From the NCBI GenBank assembly GCA_963920635.1, contig OY987305.1, forward strand, positions 3,263,153 to 3,327,152: DNA of 64,000 nt. Reading direction: 5' to 3'. Origin of the DNA: Pseudeuparius sepicola (Eukaryota; Arthropoda; Insecta; Coleoptera; Anthribidae). The position numbers and the translations under genes are program-made. Positions within the stretch are counted from its first letter, which is position 1; every line of letters starts with the position of its first letter. Of this stretch, positions 23,501-33,523 are shown piece by piece. The notes below the pieces were generated by a model, which was not told the DNA's origin, made no database searches, and was given only the letters and a program-made list of their open reading frames with translations.

Positions 23501-26500
23501 AGGAAACACATTCACATGCGCACAATGTCTTTCTTTTTTTCTTCAGACATGACCCCAACATCATGGGCAAGACGTCACTACAACAGAGGAGAAACGAACT
23601 TCTACAACGTCAAGGACAGTGTGGTAATAGTAGAAAAAAACGAAAAACGTCGCCCAAAGTCTCAACCAAGATACACATCAACCGAACCTTCAAGTTACTG
23701 CGTAGAAAAAAGGAACCCGCTTCTTGACAAAGTCAAGCATACAAGACTGAGTTGTTTTCGTTCGAATTCCAACGCCTCTACCATAAACGATCTTCCTGGG
23801 TGTAGTGCAATATCGACCGATGGTCCTCTAGAAAATGAAACCAGCGAAAACACCGATGAAGTTGATTCGAAACCACCCGACTCCATGTCCAGATCTTCAT
23901 GTTTCACCGCTAAACTTCGTGCAATGTCCGAGAAGTATTTGCAAACTTCTACGAACAAATTCCTTACTAAAATCTACAAGCACCATCCTGGAACCTTGGA
24001 TGATCAAGCCCAACCGAAACCCGCTAATAAGAAGAAAGTAACCAAGAAGCGCAGCTTCTCATATGGTAAGTGAAGAAACTTCTGTCTTCTGGTTTAACGT
24101 TGTCTTTGTTTTACTTTAGGCGCCCTTCCTGATCTAGAAGCATTCCGAAACACAAACAGCTTGATCTACCAAGACATTCCAACAAATAACGAAGATGAAG
24201 ACCGTTTACTGCTTGGAGATACTGAAGATTCTGATAGTGGCATACTCGTGAATGATTCTTTTTCGTCAGGATTCGAGAGCACGTATTCTGGAACCAATTT
24301 GGAAAATTCACCTAGTCAAAAAGGAAAAAATCAAAGATCTTTGTCTTTGGACCGAGAAGAACAAAAAGATTCGATTTCTGACGATGTTCAAAGCACAAAA
24401 AATGTTATCGTGGCAAGACTCTGTAAACAAAATAGCGAGGAAGAGTTGGGGATCTTCATTACTAAGAGTAAACAAGCACCTTATGGTGTCGTGGTTGGAA
24501 GAATAGTCGTGGATAGCTTGGCATCAAGGTAAGAACCTCGTTTTAGTATTATAAAAGTCTCTTCAACATGTTTTTTCTAGAACCAACTCTTTGCAAGTTG
24601 GCGACGAAATAGTAAGCATCAACGGAAGACCGACATCCAGCCTAAGCATGTCAGAAGCGAAACAAGCCCTTATTACGAACAATTTGGAAATCGAACTTGT
24701 TGTTATTAGAACCGTCGCGAGAGAAATCTCCGTCGATTTCGACTTTACGAACAGACACTCTGTATTTGGAAATCCCTCCTGCACGTCAAGCCCAAAAAAG
24801 CAACATTACTTTCAGAAAAATAGCGCCATCCATGGCAGTTACAACAGGGTAAGTGCTGAAGGTCAAAATAAAGACCGCTTTAACGTTTGAACGTATTTAG
24901 GTGCTTCGAAAATCCTCTACTCAAGCAAGGCAAGCAGACTGTTATTTCCCGTCGAGTCCGAAATCGAAGGAACAGACGAAAAAGCAGGAAGTAGCGTCCG
25001 CGGCAAATTTTTGCACGCTTCCAAGAAGGCCTTGTTCAAGTATATGCACGTTTCATACAGTCACATTGGAGAAGGGTGCTGGGAAGAAGTCTTTGGGCTT
25101 CACCATAGTAGGAGGAAGAGATTCCCCGAAAGGAGCACTTGGAATTTTTGTAAAAACTATCATGGCAAATGGACAAGCCGCCGACGATGGTAGACTGAAA
25201 GCTGGTAAGACATCTTGTTTGTTTAAAACGTCAGACGCGGAGCCATCGCCCGTTAAAAGTGACCAAATATTCAAAACCCTACCAATTAAGGCCCATTTAA
25301 CTTTTCGTACACATTGCGAAATTGTTACCTACAGCAGCGCAATCTTGCAGTATAAATAAACTCCTGGACAAAATTAACGCAACATCATAAATTTGCCACT
25401 CATTTGATGCTATTTTTTTCTGAATTTATGATCCGATTTGAATGATTTTTTTTTGCATTGAAGGTGGGTTCTTTGACAATGTCATAGTTTTCGGTGTTTA
25501 TGATAAAAAGTTCATTTTCGATTTATACCGGGTGTAACAAAAATGTTTTTTTTTCCGAAAATGCGTATCACCCTGTGGAGTATACTAGCAACCGAAACAT
25601 ATAGCAGTTGACATTAGACGGTAGGTCCATCTTTCTTCAACATTTTCTTTTTTGGTTTACTTCATTATCTCTGTTATTAAAGGAGATACACTGTTTTATA
25701 GCGTAACATGTTTTTATAGACTTTATTATTCAACACATTCGTTGTTAAATGTTTTCAAGTAGGCTATGGAACTTTTCTAACATTTCAAGCGATGTGTCAA
25801 CAGATGTAGTTACAAAGGTCAAATAAAATTCGCCATACTGATAAAAACTGTTCGAAAACTGCTTATTAAACGTTCGTTTCATATGCCCAGTTGCCCGACT
25901 ATTCCGTCGTTTAAACCAGCCTCATTTAAACGTCTTCTGATTGTTCGAGACGATATTGTATGATGGCGAGCAGTTCTAAGCTTACTTTTTAGCCTAGTAC
26001 TAGTGATATTCCTGTTTCTTAGAGCACATTGCCTAATAAAACGCTCATCCCTTGGATCGGTACAACGTTTAATAAGCAGTTTCCGAACAGTTTTTATCGG
26101 TATGGCGAATTTTATTTGACCATTGTAACTTTAAAACACAACATCTGTTGACACATCGCTTGAAATGTTAGAAAAGTTCCATAGCCTACTTGAAAACATT
26201 TAACAACGAATGTGTTGAATAATAAAGTCTATAAAAACATGTTACGCTATAAAACAGTGTATCTCCTTTAATAACAGAGATAATGAAGTAAACCAAAAAA
26301 GAAAATGTTGAAGAAAGATGGACCTACCGTCTAAATTCAAAACGAGAACGGGTTTTCAATATTATGGCTATTATTCTAGTCGGTAGCTAGGGGCGAGAGA
26401 GGTACAGGGACTCAATTATAACGCTCATCAATAATTGATAATGAAAACGAGAACTGGAGTTATAAATATATAGGTGCGCTGCCGGAGGGCAAAAAATCCG

Positions 26501-28174
26501 AAACTAGAATTTACGTTATTAAATACAGACATTAATTTGGTCGGGATTAAAGATATTACCAGAGAGCCTGGCTCTGGTTCTGATTGGGTTTGAAATACGA
26601 TGCCGCAACGGGCCGCTGAGGAGGTTCTCGGTCTCAGATTATCTAGAGTGCGTCGAATTCAATTGTTTTAACGGAAAATTAACAGCATTCTTCGATATTT
26701 GTTTATTTGTTTCCCTTTTGACTGCATAGTCTGCTTAGTTTATTTTATCACAAATGCAGTGGTGGCTAGTTAGGTTTTTTATTTTTAGTAGAAATTAAGT
26801 ATTTTTGCATAATTAATTTAAAAAGTACATAAAACAATTAGTCCCGTTTTTAAGAAGTTAATAACGCAAAACTGTTCATTTAGTTTGTCCCATCCACATA
26901 TCCACTTCTTTGTTTTATTTTGTTACATTTTGTTACCAGCTAAAAACAAAATATTAGAAAGTTTGAAGTATGTCTAATTATAAAATAGAACGTAATTATG
27001 AAAATATTCCATGGCTGACTATGTGAAAATTAAAAAAAAAAACAGAAAATTAGCCATAGCTCTTTTATTTTTTATAATAACTATATAACTATGCTGAGTA
27101 TTGTATCTTTGGAAAGCTCAAAAAATGGCCGATTTGATAAGGCCACAGCCAACTATGATTTACATTAAAAAAAAACACAAGTTTATGACATATCTCAAAC
27201 ACCACAAACAACATAAAAAATTGGATCAGATTATCTTATTAAGCCCAAAATTTTCTACAGTTTTTGTCTCTACAGTTTTTCTGTATAATCAGAAATAACG
27301 GAGCTACAGAGATCTGATGAAATAGCAAAAAATCATTCTTTTCAAAGCGAGCCATGAACTTTTTTAAAAATCCAAAAGGGGCATTAGATCGAGCATTCAA
27401 AAGTGCAATTCTTTCCCCATTTAACCTTTGTTCTAGCTCTGGCTAATTCCGAGATCCCCATAGTGGTCATCGAAAAAAACTCACCCTGTATATTCTTTGA
27501 AATCTAAAAACATGTTTTATTAGGCTAAAAAAATAAACATAAGGGATCATCCGTTCATGAACCGACTGCGCGCGGCATTGCTCGATCACTCTACCTAGGT
27601 CAAGTATGACGAGGCACGGCGCTTCACAACAGAAATTCCAAACTGCTGCCTATTGTGCAGCCTCCTTGACGAATAGATTGATACTGAAACCTATTAAAAT
27701 ATTTATACTGAAAGATTGCGCTGCTATAGGTAAGCATTTCGCAATGTGTACGAAAAATTACATGGGCCTTTATTGGTCCGGTTTTGAACAGTTGGTCACT
27801 TTTGACGGGCGATGACTTCGCGTCTGACGTTTGACACACTATTTTATGTAATGAGAAACGCACAAAAAGTGCTCCAACGGAAATATTTTAGAATTTATGA
27901 AACGACAAATTTCTCGACAATTCTTTTGTTTCCTTTCCAGGTGACGAAATACTGGCTGTAAACGGTCAAGTTTGCCATGACATATCGCACGCGGACGCTG
28001 TTCTTTTGTTTAAGAATGTCAAAAGTGGCCCCATAACTTTGCACATTTGCAGAAGAAAAAAGACAAAGTTATCGTAGGTTTTATTTATTTGTTTTTAGAT
28101 TTGTTTTTTTATTTTTATTTTTTTTTAGATCAAAAGCAAAGTCTTGCAGCAATATTTCGAAAGCAAATTCGTGA
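20555..28174 (+). CDS. Two-PDZ-domain scaffold protein, 7 coding exons
   Basis: Coding exons: 20555-20726, 23547-24065, 24120-24528, 24581-24848, 24901-25204, 27941-28073, 28129-28174, about 616 residues. All junctions have GT..AG and keep phase. An acceptor directly before the ATG (exon from 20552) implies an upstream non-coding exon. The first 320 residues are Ser-rich, basic and of low complexity. PDZ1 is at about 325-411 with an LGIF carboxylate loop. PDZ2 is at about 510-600 with [16 protein letters not shown] and GDEILAVNG. Such domains bind C-terminal peptides, so a membrane-proximal scaffold role is inferred. PDZ2 resembles the PDZD2/IL16/big-bang group, but I do not assign orthology. 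If the last 55-bp intron is retained, translation stops at 28077 (about 602 residues). Introns 1 and 5 hold large foldback elements. Confidence 0.85.
20847..20862 (+). repeat. Poly-G run of 16
   Basis: Sixteen consecutive G within AGGGTCGGAG...AGAAGAC, in intron 1 of the PDZ gene. Length may be unreliable in sequencing. Confidence 0.9.
20890..22032. mobile_element. 1.1-kb foldback element in PDZ intron 1
   Basis: About 20,935-21,310 is repeated in inverse at 21,590-22,000 (ATACAGGGAGTTCC, CAGTTGAATGGTCAACGGGA and their complements). It ends on the right in GGGCCACCCTG followed by TA. It contains no coding sequence; frames on both strands mirror each other because of the inversion. Confidence 0.7.
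22053..22386. mobile_element. Short foldback element with 90-110 bp arms
   Basis: The left arm 22,053-22,144 (TTGGTTTAGCGTAACTAAGA) and right arm 22,277-22,386 (its complement, with small changes) surround a core containing AATACCACTAGTGGTATT. It lies in PDZ intron 1. Confidence 0.7.
22556..22627 (+). pseudogene. tRNA-Pro-like pseudogene or tRNA-derived SINE head
   Basis: The A box (TGGACTAGGGGCATGA) and B box (GGGTTCAAATCC) are near-perfect, and the body (TTCTCGCTTT...GTGCGA) follows eukaryotic tRNA-Pro. The anticodon position reads TGC instead of TGG, the acceptor arms (ACCTCAG and TTGTGGG) pair poorly, and the T stem has two mismatches. It therefore is unlikely to be charged normally. It sits in intron 1 of the PDZ gene among GTGGTATT-type repeats. 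A SINE head is the main alternative; no tail or target duplication was defined. Confidence 0.6.
22780..23140. repeat. Cluster of GTGGTATT/AATACCAC motifs with a hairpin
   Basis: 22,815-22,888 is an inverted repeat (ATTATAATCCCAATGCTAAG and its inverse) around AATACCACTCCTGC...GTGGTATT. Further CTCGTGGTATT and CACCCGTGGTGATACC motifs follow at about 22,965 and 23,115. The core words match the element at 22,053. Confidence 0.5.
25617..26335. mobile_element. Foldback element with about 265-bp arms
   Basis: 25,617-25,880 (GACGGTAGGTCCATCTTTCT ... AACTGCTTATTAAACGTT) is repeated in inverse at 26,066-26,335 with few differences. The spacer is about 185 bp. It lies inside PDZ intron 5. Confidence 0.8.
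26925..27490. repeat. Half-copy of the long-TIR element seen in gelsolin intron 3
   Basis: It matches 48,780-49,300 and the inverse of 47,848-48,440 (CCATGGCTGACTATGTGAAA, CAGAAATAACGGAGCT, CATTTAACCTTTGTTCTAG). It ends in CTCACCCTG followed by TA. Confidence 0.75.
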
Positions 28175-28182
28175 GAAATAGC

Positions 28183-28188
28183 AATAAA
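28183..28188 (+). terminator. Poly(A) signal of the PDZ gene
   Basis: AATAAA lies 9 bp after the TGA stop at 28172-28174. A second candidate AATAAA lies near 28450. The short spacing is unusual, so the distal site may be the used one. Confidence 0.45.
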
Positions 28189-28639
28189 ATGAATTCTATA
28201 CCTGTAACTGCCAAATTGTGTTGTATTGTATAAAAAAAAAATAATAATATTTAGTTACTGCATAGATTTAAGAAAGTACAGTTCAAATTGGATTAAAAGT
28301 GCCAAATTAAAATCTCTCATTTTGAAAAAATAGCCAAAATTTGTAAATTTAGTAGCTACTTATGTAATATGTTGTATATATTTTTTATAGTATCTAAATT
28401 AGTAATTTATATTGTCATTATTGGGTTTGTGATAATTTTGTAAAAAGCAATAAAAAATATACGTATAGAATATATTATTCGTTTATTTATTGGATACGAA
28501 TTATGAAATAATCTCAATGGGTGTTTTGAAAACAAGTAGGTAAGTAAGTAAAAATTCAAGATTATTTCTCGCAATAATATTGCCGTCAAATTCTTAGTAG
28601 GCAGAATACAAAGAATGAAATGTGGCTTAAAGTTTAGAA

Positions 28640-29345
28640 TCGTCATACAGGAAGTCTCACATTTTTAGTTTTTATTAATTTCAATTAAAACACATTAGCT
28701 AATTTAAAGACAAACCCTCAGGTAAAAAAATATGGAGTATTTATTAGTATACTGAGTTTTTTTTTCGATGATCAGTATGGGGATCTCGGAAACTAGAACG
28801 AAGGTTAAATGGGGAAAGAATTGCAGTTTTGTGGGCCCAATTTAATACGCCACTGAATTCTACGTGAAAAAATCTACAAGGGTCGATTTTTTACCATTTC
28901 AACAAGTTACGTATAACGGATATAGGGGGTGCCTGAAAATGGCAAATTTAAAAAACTAAGAAGGCCTGCTGAAAATTCTGTATACGGGCCTTTCTTTTTA
29001 TGAAAAAGTAGGTCAGTGTCCCGAAAATCGCAACTCCCTATTTCTAAAAATAACCGAGATAGCTCGCAAAAGTATCGAAAATGGGACACCCTGTAGGTAC
29101 ATAGAGAATAATCCAACTTAAACTTTGTATTGACCAACAGTAAAAATTATGCGCATTGCTCACTGGATGCCCCAGGCATACTGCGAGAACCCAAAAACTG
29201 AAGATAAAATTTCGAACAAGGGTTTTTAAATGGGATATACCAAGGTCCAATTATTATAGCCGAAAATTTGCTTTTTTGATGTTTGGAAACAATTGATAGT
29301 CAGAAATTATTTAAGGGTATGTTAGGGTGTCTTGTGCACCCTTAA
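28640..29345. repeat. Mosaic of decayed CAGGGTG-family fragments
   Basis: 28,745-28,850 matches the arm at 47,848 (GGTTAAATGGGGAAAGAATT). 29,090-29,345 matches the arm at 33,524-33,900 (GCCCCAGGCATACTGCGAGA; TTTTTTGATGTTTGG). No gene. Confidence 0.6.
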
Positions 29346-29850
29346 ACTTAATAATAATAATTCTCACCCTCACAATACTCCAAACTAGGAGTACCCCAGA
29401 AGCAAATGAATGCTTGTGCGGGGGAGGGGGGGCAATTACTATTATTTTGTCTTCGTTGTCATTTGCGCAGTAGGCCTGAGCCTGGTGCGTCGTGTAACCG
29501 ATTAGAGATTCTGAGTCGTCCTGCATGAATCTTGGTGGCGGTGGGCCCCTAGCAGCTCTGGGCCCGTGTTCACCGAACACTCTGAACACCCCGTAGTTAC
29601 TCCACTGAGGAAACCATAGTTGGCCGTGGTCTCAAAAAATCAGGCATTTTTAGCGCTTTCCTACGATATAATGCACGATATGTTGCTGATTCTTTTTCTA
29701 AATTTTAGTTTTTAGGTCAAAGTCTGGTTTTAATTTGTAAAACTTTCGGCTTGCTAGATTGAGCCAGAGAATCAGCGTGGTCATAACTACACAATAACTT
29801 TTTATTATAAGGTATGATATAAATGAAGTCACTTGGAACGGCATGAAAAC
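29346..29850. other. Intergenic, contains a repeat also found at 52,665
   Basis: ACTAGGAGTACCCCAGAAGC ... GTGCGGGGGAGGG (29,380-29,440) is related to ACTAGGAGTACCACAGAAC ... GTGCAGGGGAGGGG at 52,672-52,720. No terminal repeats or gene were defined. Confidence 0.45.
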
Positions 29851-29851
29851 C

Positions 29852-30973
29852 TTTAGGCCAGGGAAATTACGGTAAAAAATAACGAAACCTAGACAAAATT
29901 CATAACCGCATTTTTATAATGCCATCACAAAATATTGGTAATAAATGAACGCCAGAATTGTTTTTTTATACAAAATAAACATACGCCTGTGGGCGTTTTT
30001 TAGAAAAATACATTTTCTTGTTGTAATAAAGACGGCATAAATATTAACTGCGAATTTTAAGCTGCATTTATTAGTAAGTAAGGTATATAAAGTTGAGATT
30101 GATAAATTAAACAGATTACGTTTGCGCAAGTATCCGAATGATGTAAAAATGACATTTTGCGTAATATTTTGTTGGGCAAAAATATTAACTGCGTTTTTAT
30201 TATTTATAATTACCTTAAAAATCAAGTATTAACAGTTTGTTCTGAAATTAAACATATTGTTTCGCCGGAAATCGCATTTTAAAGAAATTTTAAGCTGTCT
30301 TTGAGAGCAAAATTATTAACTGGCTGACTTTTGTTAAACTTTGTAAGTGGATAGGTACTAAGTCTTGTTAAATTTTGTGAAATTAAACAAAAATTGGTAA
30401 CGGAAGTATTTTGAAATGACAGTTGACCTACATGCGCCGTAAATAAATGTATAATTTCGCTATATGTGATTTAATATAGTTATATTGTAAAAAGTTAAAC
30501 AAAAAAACAGTTAATATATTTCCCTAGTCTATACCAATGAGAAGTGACAGCTGACGTAGGTACATGCGGCTCAGATAAATATTTAATTTTGTATAAGTTA
30601 CATTCTATTTGTAAAAGGGAATGATCATCTGCAATAAAAACGTAGTTAATATTTTTGCCTTTTGCCGAAATAGAAAATTATCCGATTTTTATCTCTCTTT
30701 GTCGATCTAAGTTACCTACTTCCATATTCTTAAAATGTTTAATTTCTTAATATATGTTAGCAAGGGAAGTTTTTTTACCTAAAGAGTATAAAAAAATCCA
30801 GTTAACATTTTTGCTCGAAATTTCTAACGAAAAATAGGTGTTTTTTGAGGTAACTCAAGGTTCCGTTTTTTTCAAAATGTTTAATTTGGTTTCTACCAAC
30901 GTATTTATATGGTAAAACAAAATTGCAGTTAATATTTTTTTCTAGGTCAAATTCTATTTTCCCTGGCCTACTT
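29852..30973. mobile_element. Inverted-repeat element with repeated ATTAACTGC motifs
   Basis: The ends TAGGCCAGGGAAA and TTTTCCCTGGCCTA are inverted. Inside, AATATTAACTGC-like words occur near 30,032, 30,174 and 30,305 in one orientation and in the opposite one near 30,503, 30,640, 30,797 and 30,925. The 103-codon minus frame here has no signature. Confidence 0.55.
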
Positions 30974-31099
30974 TGAATTTTGTATGGGTGATTTCTAATG
31001 ATCAGTCTGGTATCTTTACCAGTAGCAAATGCTATGAAATAGATCGCGCCCCGTATATCACTGTGTTCCAAGTGGGTTCATTTATACTTTGTGGATTGG

Positions 31100-31365
31100 A
31101 TTGTGGATTGTGGCCTTGTGGATTTTTGAAAAAAGTCATGGCTTACTAGATATTTTGAAAAAACTAAATTTTGGCGATTAATTCTAATCCATCTAGCTTG
31201 GTTGTTTCTGATTTTAGATAAAAAGTGTAGATACCAAAGTTGGAGGGAATTGTGTTCCCAATGCGGTTATCATGTCCTATTTTTCGTTATTTCCTTCTTT
31301 CTATCTCCGCTAGTTTCAGAGGTAACCATACTGATCATAAAAAACTCACCATGTAGGTATAGACT
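31100..31365. repeat. Decayed arm of the gelsolin-intron-3 element family
   Basis: GTCATGGCTTACTAGATATT and ACTCACCATGTAGG resemble 47,970-48,080 and its CACCCTG end, with many differences. Confidence 0.4.
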
Positions 31366-31409
31366 TAAAATTCTCCATTTTCCAGTGATTTCATTGATCT
31401 TGATGTAAA

Positions 31410-31734
31410 AAATTAAAAGTAAAAAAATATTTTTAAAAAAAGCTTTTATTTAAATGCGCTAAAAAGAATAAAATAATCTTTTCTTTTAAAACTTTTACTA
31501 TCAACTTATAACGTCATTCCACAATTTATATGATATAAAAGCTTGTCGCGAGATTTAAGTAGTGGTATTTACTTAGTTTGAAAACTTAAATCTCGCGACA
31601 AGCTTTTATATCATATAAATTGTGGAATGACGTTATAAGTTGATAGTAAAAGTTTTAAAAGAAAAGATTATTTTATTCTTTTTAGCGCATTTAAATAAAA
31701 GCTTTTTTTAAAAATATTTTTTTACTTTTAATTT
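31410..31734. repeat. Palindrome with two identical 150-bp arms
   Basis: 31,410-31,559 and 31,585-31,734 are exact inverse copies by eye, separated by 25 bp (GTAGTGGTATTTAC...). The arms contain AAAGCTTTTATTTAAATGCG. The same AAAAGCTTTTATTTAA word recurs inverted at about 32,420, suggesting that it is the terminus of the element carrying the 122-bp repeats. Confidence 0.9.
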
Positions 31735-31865
31735 ATTTTGTAATTTTTAGTTTGACCAGGTGTCTGAGTCTATTCATCTCAGTTAACGCATCATTGTTGC
31801 AAGGTCGTTTGCCGGTTAGTTTAGAACAGTCTAGCTCTTCAATGAGGAGACCTTCTAATGACCAT

Positions 31866-32345
31866 CTTGGGTGTTCCGCCATGTTGGATTTAGAATGACG
31901 TCACACATATAATCATGCATTGTCATCCAAATTAAACGTGTGTACAAAATTTCAGCTCGATCGGTTGAAATTTAACTAGTCCGCCATCTTGAGTGTTCCG
32001 CCATGTTGGATTTAGAATGACGTCACACATATAATCATGCATTGTCATCCAAATTAAACGTGTGTACAAAATTTCAGCTCGATCGGTTGAAATTTAACTA
32101 GTCCGCCATCTTGAGTGTTCCGCCATGTTGGATTTAGAATGACGTCACACATATAATCATGCATTGTCATCCAAATTAAACGTGTGTACAAAATTTCAGC
32201 TCGATCGGTTGAAATTTAACTAGTCCGCCATCTTGGGTGATCCGCCATGTTGGATTTAGAATGACGTCACACATATAATCATGCATTGTCATCCAAATTA
32301 AACGTGTGTACAAAATTTCAGCTCGATCGGTTGAAGATATCTGCT
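31866..32345. repeat. Four tandem copies of a 122-bp unit
   Basis: The word CCGCCATGTTGG recurs at 31,876, 31,998, 32,120 and 32,242, exactly 122 bp apart. Units are almost identical; each carries AATGACGTCACAC, with the full cAMP-response-element palindrome TGACGTCA. The last copy diverges after CTCGATCGGTTGAA. Confidence 0.93.
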
Positions 32346-32379
32346 TCAAAATTGAGTTGCAAGATTCCACCCGAACAAA

Positions 32380-32380
<1 letters not shown>

Positions 32381-32410
<30 letters not shown>

Positions 32411-32413
32411 CAT
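32381..32413 (+). repeat. CATA microsatellite
   Basis: About eight CATA units directly after the 122-bp tandem repeat and before TTGCAAGTTAAATAAAAGC, as part of the same element's right end. Confidence 0.9.
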
Positions 32414-32439
32414 TGCAAGTTAAATAAAAGCTTTTAAAA

Positions 32440-33520
32440 TATTGCTCTTTAAAACTATATTGCACTATAATGAACAAAAGCACAAAAATGGCTTCAAACA
32501 CCCCCGTTCTGTGGGACAACCTGTACCATGAGTATTATCAAAGAAAATGGTAAGTACCATTTTCTTTGGTATTATCCAGTACAATCTGATTTCATAATCG
32601 CGCAAATCTGCGCAAATCCACGCCTCGGTGGTGTCACATTTAAACGATAAAATTTTAAGCTCGCCAATTGACGAAATTTATCTCACGACCTCTTTGATAA
32701 AGCACGCCTACATCGCCAGAGCACTTTCGATGTCCCAGCCCGCAAAATTGCCTCTACTTACTTACCGAGTCATATATTTATGTGCAACAATGTTGCAGAG
32801 AATCTACCGGGGACTTTAAGAAAGTTGGGGTACCTCAGTACCTACATAATTGCTGGTAGAAAGCATTTTTGATCTTATTATGGAAAGATGTGAGAATATG
32901 AAAATACCATTTTTTATGTTTTCAACTTCAATGAATTTAATTTCGGTAGGTAGGTATTAAAAGTGTTAATATGTCGGTTACTATGCATATCACCCCGGTG
33001 TAAAAGACCTTTTGGAAACCGCCTGTTCCGCATTCAGAAGTCATTTATTTATAAAATACGACAAAACCATAACTAAAGACCATTCAGGCAGGGGATTCCT
33101 GAATGGTACACAAAAGAGACAGGAGGCTCGAAACGGTCGATAAAAATCAGCAATAAATTTCCAAAATATACTGGTTTTCAATAGAAAGGATACCTACGTA
33201 TGTTTCGGACAGTTGAATTTATGGTACAATACCAATTTTTTTTTCAAGAGATAATAAAGTTTTTCAGATAAAACGAATTTATTTACAAAAGATGTCCACG
33301 AAATAGCAAAGTCTAGAGTATTTGGAAATAGTGCCAAATTCGCTGTTTCTATTTTGCATCACCTGTTTGTAGAAACTATTGGCAATGTCGAAATTTACCT
33401 AGAAAATATATTTATTGTTTATAATAATTAAATTTTTGGGTAATGCGCTAGTATCAGAGAATTTATAATAATATTATGTATAATAGTTAGAGAATACTTA
33501 TCTCTGGACGCTGGTTGTAT
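32440..33520. other. Intergenic stretch, no gene seen
   Basis: It contains the hairpin ACCATTCAGG/CCTGAATGGT at 33,081-33,109, an inverted repeat at about 32,535-32,575, and the micro-insertion at 33,300-33,331. No coding signature. Confidence 0.5.
33300..33331. repeat. 18-bp micro-insertion with 7-bp duplication (GAAATAG)
   Basis: GAAATAG at 33300-33306 and 33325-33331 flank CAAAGTCTAGAGTATTTG (33307-33324). The first 12 bases equal the left arm of the palindrome at 10,886. No paralogous empty site was found for this copy. Confidence 0.8.
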
Positions 33521-33523
33521 GTA

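Larger units (their letters stand above)
25215..27835. mobile_element. Element with about 140-bp inverted ends filling PDZ intron 5
   Basis: 25,226-25,357 (GTCAGACGCGGAGCCATCGC ... GATTGCGCTGCTGT type) is repeated in inverse at about 27,695-27,831. The left end starts roughly 20 bp after the exon 5 donor. The interior holds a foldback element (25,617-26,335) and a repeat half-copy (26,925-27,490). No transposase found. Confidence 0.6.

Noticed and set aside
29914..30225. 103-codon minus-strand frame
   Set aside because: Lies inside an inverted-repeat element and is rich in I, N, F and K as expected of AT-rich DNA.
31866..32345. Regular repeats as a possible CRISPR array
   Set aside because: Units are 122 bp, contiguous and without unique spacers, and the genome is eukaryotic.
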